Shown here one piece after another: positions 57,510-64,000 of a DNA stretch of 64,000 bases (its first letter is position 1; each line of letters opens with the position of its first letter). This stretch comes from Thysanoteuthis rhombus (lineage: Eukaryota > Mollusca > Cephalopoda > Oegopsida > Thysanoteuthidae): NCBI GenBank assembly GCA_963457665.1, contig OY735213.1, positions 57,719,793-57,783,792 of the forward strand, written 5' to 3'. A program made the translations under genes and the position numbers. The notes under the pieces were generated by a model. The model had not been told where the DNA came from. It saw only the letters and a list, made by a program, of their open reading frames with translations, and did not search any database.

Positions 57510-58245
57510 TAACTGACCATCAGACGGAGTGACAACATGATGACTGCCTAAAAATTTCTCATATAGTTTTTTGGTAATTCTTCTTTCAAATGAAATATCT
57601 AACTGTCCACACAGTATCTCTAAAAGTGCTCAATGAATTTCAGGGTAAAAAGATGGGCAATGGGTTGGAAAAAAGTGCTTAGATTTTGGCTTGGATCCAG
57701 GAATTTCTTTTGATTAAGTAATATTCTCTATGGATTTCAATGAAATTTCATGGAAGGATGGACAATAGGTTACAAAAATAGTGATTAAATCTTGGGGTGG
57801 ATCCATGTACAATTATCTCCCCTACAATGAGGTTATATGCCCACACCACATTTCACAAAGATTCCATGTCTATTCACACAGTATCTCCATGGAATAGGCC
57901 GCAGAAAAAGTAATTAAATTTTGGGAAGATCAATGCACAATCACCTCCCCTCTACCGTAGTCATATTCCTATATCACATAATATAACTAAAAGTTCATGC
58001 TAATTTTCTCCATATTATTCCACAAACTCTGAACTCTAAAATTGAAAACCAAACATGTCAGGATTGTTTGTAAATATGGGCTTATGCCATGACATTCAAT
58101 AATATAGGAGTATCATGATAAATAATGTATAACATATTAGTACAAAAAGATTACCAACATTCTAGATATCCTGGGAAGAGACCAAATTCTGGAAGGGTGG
58201 TCACACCATGAGATACCACCTTAAATGACACCAACCATAGGCCTG
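57510..58245 (-). repeat. RepD copy 4, longest
   Basis: Contains at least three units with 'CACACAGTATCTCTAAAAGTG' or 'CACACAGTATCTCCATGG', each followed by 'TCAATGAATTTC' or 'GATCCATG..ACAATTA/CACCTCCCCT'. It ends with GGCTTATGCCATGACATTCA and ATATCCTGGGAAGAGACC, matching 1617-2250. Confidence 0.75.
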
Positions 58246-58559
58246 TCACTGTTAGTAAGTAATGCTTTTCAAAAAGGAGTCTGTAGAAACTAACCGTTTT
58301 CTTTCTTACAATTATTTGCTATTATTTCTTGTGTTCCACCATAGTCACTTCTCCAATCATCTGCAGGTTGTTTATTTTTTCGGCACTTCTTTTCTCCCCA
58401 AGACAATGTTGTTGTCTTGACCATTGTAATGAAATCAAGTTGGCATCATTTTTGAACACATGGTATTCGTTCTGTTTCCATAATAACCCAACTTGAAAGT
58501 GAAGATACAAAGTCCGAAAGAAAAAAGATCATAAAAACTATCTTCAAAGAGGTTTTTGG

Positions 58560-58660
58560 ATGATTGAACTTGTTTTTATTTTTTCTGCTGTTCTCCCAAC
58601 GTTTTGGCCAATTGATTCTATAGCTTTCTTCAGGGTTGCATCCATATGAAAAGAAAGTGA
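58560..58660. repeat. SINE-like fragment
   Basis: GATTGAACTTGTTTTTATTT, CTGCTGTTCTCCCAACGTTT and GGCCAATTGATTCTATAGCT, then TTCTTCAGGG. Related to 44170-44300. Confidence 0.4.
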
Positions 58661-60354
58661 CAAAAAAAAAAGAGCCTTCCTCTTCTCATATGGATAGTAC
58701 GCCTAGAGAAGGCCATTGAACTGATCCACTGAAATGTGGGGACAGCAAAAAACAAGAAGAAGGAATTGCCTGATTAAAGATTAAGCAAAGGATTATAAAG
58801 TGATGAAGAAAAAAGGTATGAATCTGGAGCTAAAGCAAGAATATGGAAAAGTCAGAAAAGTGATGAATATGGAAAGGTTTGAGAAAACCAATTTTGAATG
58901 AAGATCAGGAGAGATATAGAGGTTAGAATGAGTTTCAAGAGAAAAAGGAAAGGATGAGGGATGAGATGACTTATTTGTCCTTTTGTGACAGGTAGAAGTA
59001 ACAAACTTTTGGCAGAAGAGGAGCATCTTCCCAGGGGACCTCACAATGTGACTGCAAACTGGCGAGAAGTGGAGTGATGTTATCCTTCAAGTGCTTAGAT
59101 TCCCTTGTTATTCATAAATAAAACATTTTGGTGTTATTCTCAACGAGAACTGAGTGTCTGTTCTTTTCCACTCCATCTTGTACTGACCCAAACAAAGTTT
59201 CTGCGTTGAGGGATTCCCAGCAATGAATTTTCATTCCTTTTTTTTTTAGGTTAATAGGCACATCGAAAGCCTGACTCATCTCTGTCCGGAGATGTGATGA
59301 ATTACGGTATAGGTCAGGTCTTATTAGACAGGCAGTTACCCAAATAGTTATCAGAATTTTCTTCTCTTTTTCACCCCATTCATTTTTTTTATAGATCTTC
59401 CTAGAGGAAAATACCGTTTGGCTTCAGCTATTTTATCATGATACTAGTTTACCCATCAAGAAAGACAGCTCCACTTGAATAATTTTGCAATTATATATAT
59501 TGTCAAATCCCTTGGTTGAATATGTTGGTAAAAAAATCAACTTGAAGAAGTATTCTTACAATTGTTATGATGAGTTGGTTAGCGTGCAGTCTGATATTTA
59601 AACCAACATATTGGATTTGATATTCACATGGGCAAATTCTCAATAGAAATGACACAAGTGAGTCTGGTCTGTTGATACAATTATTGATCTCTCATCATCA
59701 AATATGTTTTTGGGTGACCTACATATGTGAGCCCTTTGTTGAAAAAAAAAAAATCAAATGATGTGTAGCATAAAATAATATCCATTTACAATTCATTATG
59801 ATCATACCCTATATAAAAAAACCAAAGAACATTTATAATGACATATTCCGAGGAAAAATGATGCTATATATTTTAAAATCATTGCTTAAAGGGAGGTGGG
59901 GAGCCATATTCATGTATCTGTTTTATCTTTAAATCCCCAAAACGGTTATATGGTAAAAACTGTTGATCTCAAAAAAAAAAAATTCACACATAGTGCCAAA
60001 ATATCAAATTCTGTGTAAAAAATGAAACCAACTGGAAAAATTCACGTAAATTTAAGATATTTGAGATTAATTTTGAAAAATTTTAGAAATATATTTTGTA
60101 TTTAAAGTTTTAAAGCTTTCTCGACTATAAATATGTATGTATTATTAAAAAATGGATTCATGATTTGACAGAATGATTACAAATTGTGTTATATTATATA
60201 AAACTCTTATTTGAAATTATCATCTGTTATTACACCATGAATGTACCATTTGGCCAACACAATGTAAACAGAATAAACAATCAAAGAAAATGAAGTTGCC
60301 GCAGGAAGCAAGATGGGAATCAGGAGTTGAGACAGATATTTGGCCTTTGCATTA
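58661..60354. other. No gene recognised
   Basis: Purine-rich at 58740-58960. Near 59570-59640 a GTTGGTTAGCGTGCAGTCTG phrase and a GGATTTGATATTC phrase resemble A and B boxes, but weakly. No coding frame. Confidence 0.4.
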
Positions 60355-60505
60355 CCAGCAGCTGTTTAGCTCAATGGTAAGAAGAACACTACATTAAAGT
60401 GACTACCCTATGAGTAAAACATTTGATTCCTGCAGCAGCACCATTTTCTTTAATTGTTTATTCTATTGTCTAGGCTAAATGGTACATTCATCCTGTAATA
60501 ATTGG
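60355..60505 (+). repeat. tRNA-derived SINE copy
   Basis: A box TAGCTCAATGGTAAG (60367-60381) and B box CATTTGATTCC (60420-60430). The tail CCATTTTCTTTAATTG, TTATTCTATTGTCTAGGC and TGTAATAATTGG matches the minus-strand SINE at 2738. Confidence 0.75.
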
Positions 60506-60554
60506 TGATCCTTTCAAATACGAGTTTCTATATAATATAATGCAATTTATAACC

Positions 60555-60555
60555 A

Positions 60556-60586
<31 letters not shown>

Positions 60587-60640
60587 TTCTGTCAGATCAT
60601 ATATCAATTTCTTAATATATATATATATATATATATACTT
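60555..60640. repeat. Two (TA)n tracts
   Basis: TA tracts at 60560-60587 and 60617-60638 separated by a unique 25-bp stretch. Confidence 0.9.
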
Positions 60641-60964
60641 ATATAATAGATACTTGAGGAATCCTTGCAATAAATTTGTTTCACATTTCTCTGCTATTAC
60701 CAAGTAATAAAAATCAATACAATATCTTATATATACTCCATTTTTGTATTTTAAATCCTTTCTGGCATTCTATATATGAATTTAAAAAAAAAATATTGTA
60801 TTACGTTCAGAGTTCTGGAATTGAAATCTAAAATAAAATCATTTTAAGGTTAGGTAGATACATATGTTTATAATGTATATTGAGCGTAAAATACATTTAT
60901 AAGAGAAATTACTTTAATCTAAATGTGGTGTTGTTTATTTTTGTTGTTATCTGATGCATGAATA

Positions 60965-61049
60965 TCTACACACACACATGTATATATGTATACATATATT
61001 TATATGTATATATATATATGTGTGTATATGTATATGTATATGTATACAT

Positions 61050-61127
<78 letters not shown>

Positions 61128-61140
61128 GTATATATATGTG

Positions 61141-61171
<31 letters not shown>

Positions 61172-61222
61172 ATATATGTATATATATATATATATGTATA
61201 TATAAATATATATATATATATG

Positions 61223-61275
<53 letters not shown>
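60965..61275. repeat. (CA)n/(TA)n/(TG)n compound microsatellite
   Basis: About 310 bp of simple sequence: CA, then TA, TG, and a final 50-bp TA tract, with TAAATATA steps. Open frames on both strands are artefacts. Confidence 0.95.
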
Positions 61276-61278
<3 letters not shown>

Positions 61279-61299
61279 CTATGTGGGTGTAAAAAGTAC

Positions 61300-61410
61300 A
61301 TACATACATCCACACAACAAACATACATACATGTACATAAACTGTTTTTGTGTGTGTGTGTATGTATGTGTGTGCACACACGTGTGTGTATGTGTGTGTG
61401 TGTGCATACC
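61300..61410. repeat. (CATA)n and (GT)n simple repeat
   Basis: ACATACATACATC steps, then GTGTGTGTGTATGTATGTGT. Confidence 0.9.
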
Positions 61411-61688
61411 CATGTAAGTGTGCATTATGAGAGATTTCAAAAAAAGATGAGGAGAGAGTGACAACAGTAATTAGACTGGATTAATTAAACTACTGCTCCC
61501 CACATCATTAGGAAGCAATTACTATGCAATTAACGATAATTAGTTTTATCTGAATGACGTCTGTCAATTGTAAGAATTGTGAGTGTTTAGTTGTCTGAGT
61601 CAGATGACAAAATTAGGTGCTTTAAAAACCTGGTTTCTACAACCTAACAAAAATAACATTAAACAGAATGATTACGTAGTTCATCAAA

Positions 61689-62190
61689 AGGAGAAGAAAT
61701 CAAGCAAAGTATCAATCTGGGTCGGCAAAGGTTCACCAGAGCAAGCTCAACCTTAAAGAATAAGAAAATCATGTTAGTCCTAAAAAGAAGGGTACATAAG
61801 CAATGCATCCTCTCAGTAGTCACCTATGGAGCTGAAACATGGAACTTAACCGACAGATTCACCCTCACACTGGGAAGTGTGCAATGTGCGTGGGAATGAA
61901 TCATGTACACATGGAGAGATTACAAGACAGCAATCAAAGATATAATAGAGTCCATGAGAAAACTCAAATGACAATGGTCTGGTCATGTTGCGAGATGGTA
62001 CACAACAGCTGGACATAATGACTCACAATATGAATCTTTAGAGATCATATGTGAGACTGCAACCAGCAGAAAACAAGATGGCTTAACGAACTAGACAAAT
62101 TCAGAAAGTACTGGCTCCGAGATCTGGTGAATCCCAGAGAAGGTCTACATCCAATGACTGATGCTAAAAGGCTGATGATGATGATGATAG
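61689..62190 (+). pseudogene. RTE-like LINE 3' fragment
   Basis: In broken frames: KEIKQSINLGRQRFT, SKLNLKE-like, LVLKRRVHKQCILSVVTY, GAETWNLTDRF, then an ESMRKL..WSGHVAR-like region, and NKFRKYWLRDL near the end. It ends in a GCTGATGATGATGATGATAG tail. Several stops and a frame break in the HERIM region show decay. Confidence 0.8.
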
Positions 62191-62204
62191 TTTATATTCG
62201 TATG

Positions 62205-62360
62205 TTGCATAAATGAATCCCTATAGCCTGAGAATATAACAAAACTAATTATCTAAAAATTTATCCAAGAAAAATAGATCTTTTATCTAAAATTATCTAA
62301 AAAATACCAGCACAAGAATTTTGGCATTGTTAGTCTTTAATGTCCTTAGAGATGATTAAT
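62205..62360 (+). repeat. RepB copy 3, short
   Basis: GCATAAATGAATCCCTATAG, ACTAATTATCTAAAAATTTA, AATAGATCTTTTATC and CAGCACAAGAATTTTGGCAT. It starts right after the RTE tail. Confidence 0.7.
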
Positions 62361-62365
62361 GATAG

Positions 62366-62412
62366 CCACAAGTCTGGTTACTCATTTAATAGAAACTGTC
62401 ACATAACCAACA
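62366..62412 (+). repeat. RepA fragment
   Basis: GTCTGGTTACTCATTTAATA, then AACTGTCACATAACCAACAC; only the family's first 45 bp. Confidence 0.65.
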
Positions 62413-63084
62413 CCATCAAAATTTTTCATTTTATACTTTTGATGGAATGATCATTTATTTTTGTTGTGGAAGTTTTAACAGGGATCAACTTGAAAACACA
62501 ATCGGAAACAAACAAATCTATTACAGAAACAAAAGTTGCCGAATGCTGTCAAAAATTGTATAAACAACGTTGTAGGTTTTTAACAGAGTCTGTTCTTTTT
62601 CTTATTATTAATGAAATATCTTTATATAGATATTTGGAAAAGAAATCCTCATTCTGTTTTGCCCATGCAGGGTTGGGGGTCAGGACTCCCTTGATTCCCC
62701 TGCCTGAACTCTAAATCTTAGACTTTTGACATAGTTAATTGTGGCTGGAACTTCTCTGAAGTCAAGTTAAGACAAGAAGTAAAACCAATAATTGAATAAT
62801 GATTTTTGCCAAATGCTTTTGACACTTTGCCATTACAAACTAATCTCTAATCAATATTTTATGGATTTCTATAAGTTATTGGACAACTTCATTTTTTCAA
62901 AGCGGAGAGAAGGAAAAAACATGACATTTTAAAGCAGTTGTACTTTCTGAAAGTCTCGGAAGATTTATTTTCTTGCAAAACTATAAATAACTAGTTTATC
63001 CATGATTCCAAAAAATGAAAGTAGTATTTAAGTAATTTCGCGATGGCATTGTACTTAAAAGTATCAATAACATCATGTTACTAT
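62413..63084. other. No gene recognised
   Basis: An 82-codon plus-strand frame (62466-62714) has no recognised domain. Confidence 0.4.
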
Positions 63085-63567
63085 GCATTTTGAGAAACTG
63101 CCAACTGCCAACTGAAACTGTCTATCAGTCAACACTGGTTTCTCCAGTTTTTAAGTGGCTGGCTAGCTATTAGAAACTGTTGATCCAAACTGTCAACAAA
63201 GGTTTCTCTCGCTGTTTAAGTTTGTCCAGCTGGCTGGCTATGTATGTTTCATGCATATAACCCATATCAATAGAGCTAGGGTGCAGAAAATTTCAACATT
63301 TACTCCTTATTATGACAATAACACCTTTTTTTACCAAGTTTTCACCCTAAATAGGTTTATAGTGAGGGTTCAGTTTGTGAAGAAAATTCAAGCAAAAGTA
63401 TTCCCTAGTTTGTGCCATTTGTTTTTTCAAAATTAAGTTGAGAGAAGTAAATTATTCATTGATCACCCTTTCTCCCAATATTTTGATTGATCACCCCCAA
63501 CATGGCTTGCAGCCAAAATACATTGGTCATGTGACGGTTTCTTTTGAGTGACTAATCAGACTTGTCT
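63085..63567 (-). repeat. RepA copy 19, with duplicated terminus
   Basis: Minus-strand copy. The terminal word 'GAAACTGT..TGTCAAC(A/AA)..GGTTTCTC..TTTAAGT..GGCTGGCTA' occurs twice in direct order (63095-63175 and 63173-63245). It ends at GGTTTCTTTTGAGTGACTAA. Confidence 0.85.
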
Positions 63568-63574
63568 ATCTATC

Positions 63575-63935
63575 TATATGTCACATGTACTGGCTATCCC
63601 AATGGAGCTAGAAGGCTGAGAATTTGAATGTTTTCTCCTTATTATGTCTAGAAAAATGTTTTCTTTTTGTCTTGTAAAATTCCACACCCCCAATGTTGGT
63701 CTTTAGTGGGGAGGAGGTTCAATTTGCCATGTAAGTTTATCCTCAATTGATACTTCTTTGTGTCTGGTAGCATTCATGCTTGCTTTTCTTAAAATTCAGA
63801 CTGTTTTTATTGATCACTACCCCAACTAAAATATGAGAGAAGAAATGTTTTTTGTTGAAAGTTTGGATTTTTTAATCATCATCACCTGACAGTTGGTCGC
63901 ATGAAAGTCTCTAATGAGTGACTAACCAAAAATGT
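63575..63935 (-). repeat. RepA copy 20
   Basis: Minus-strand copy abutting copy 19 with the same orientation. From the CTGGCTATCCCAATGGAGCT phrase to AATGAGTGACTAACCA. Confidence 0.85.
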
Positions 63936-64000
63936 CTCATTTATGTTCAGCCAGAATGGGCCTGAATTTTTTTATGCTTTTATTCTCCTCAAAGATTGGG

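Overview
The window looks like repeat-rich, non-coding DNA from an invertebrate animal nuclear genome. It is AT-rich, has long (TA)n, (CA)n, (CT)n and trinucleotide microsatellites, and contains no bacterial-style gene, operon, rRNA or CRISPR array. No complete host protein-coding gene can be supported. The mix of tRNA-derived SINEs, RTE-type LINE remnants, mariner/Tc1 and hAT remnants and a very abundant private repeat suggests a mollusc, possibly a cephalopod. That assignment is inference, because nothing here is diagnostic of a species.

The dominant component is an approximately 400-550 bp dispersed repeat, here called RepA. It starts near GGTCTGGTTAGTCACTCAA and ends near GTTGACGGTTTCTAA. 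About 20 full or partial copies on both strands cover roughly 7-8 kb of the window. It encodes no protein I recognise. Smaller private families also recur: RepB (20.9, 43.1 and 62.2 kb), RepD (1.6, 14.4, 24.6 and 57.5 kb, built from approximately 150 bp degenerate units), RepH (24.0 and 46.1 kb) and RepI (28.7 and 44.6 kb).

Protein-coding traces all come from mobile elements. There are eleven RTE-like LINE 3' fragments with the C-terminal TYGAETW region and ATGATG-type tails. One of them is a reverse-transcriptase palm fragment with a decayed FADD box. There is the C-terminal restriction-like-endonuclease part of an R2/NeSL-type LINE (17.7-18.2 kb), still open. There is a second LINE C-terminus of Jockey/CR1/L2 type (52.0-52.7 kb). 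Among DNA transposons there are two mariner copies carrying the same internal deletion (39.4 and 48.1 kb), a mariner helix-turn-helix fragment (42.3 kb), three Tc1-like remnants (12.9, 29.4 and 57.1 kb) and a decayed hAT/ZNF862-like reading frame (46.5 kb).

Nesting gives relative ages: RTE fragments interrupt RepA copies at 22.5 and 49.5 kb, so those RepA insertions are older. Tandem arrays of interest are a 38-bp unit organised as two 114-bp higher-order repeats (21.9-22.1 kb), an 18-bp minisatellite open on both strands (14.2 kb) and a 40-bp triplet (7.5 kb). The only possible host exon is an 81-bp open segment with AG/GT flanks on the minus strand at 31.8 kb, and it is weak.
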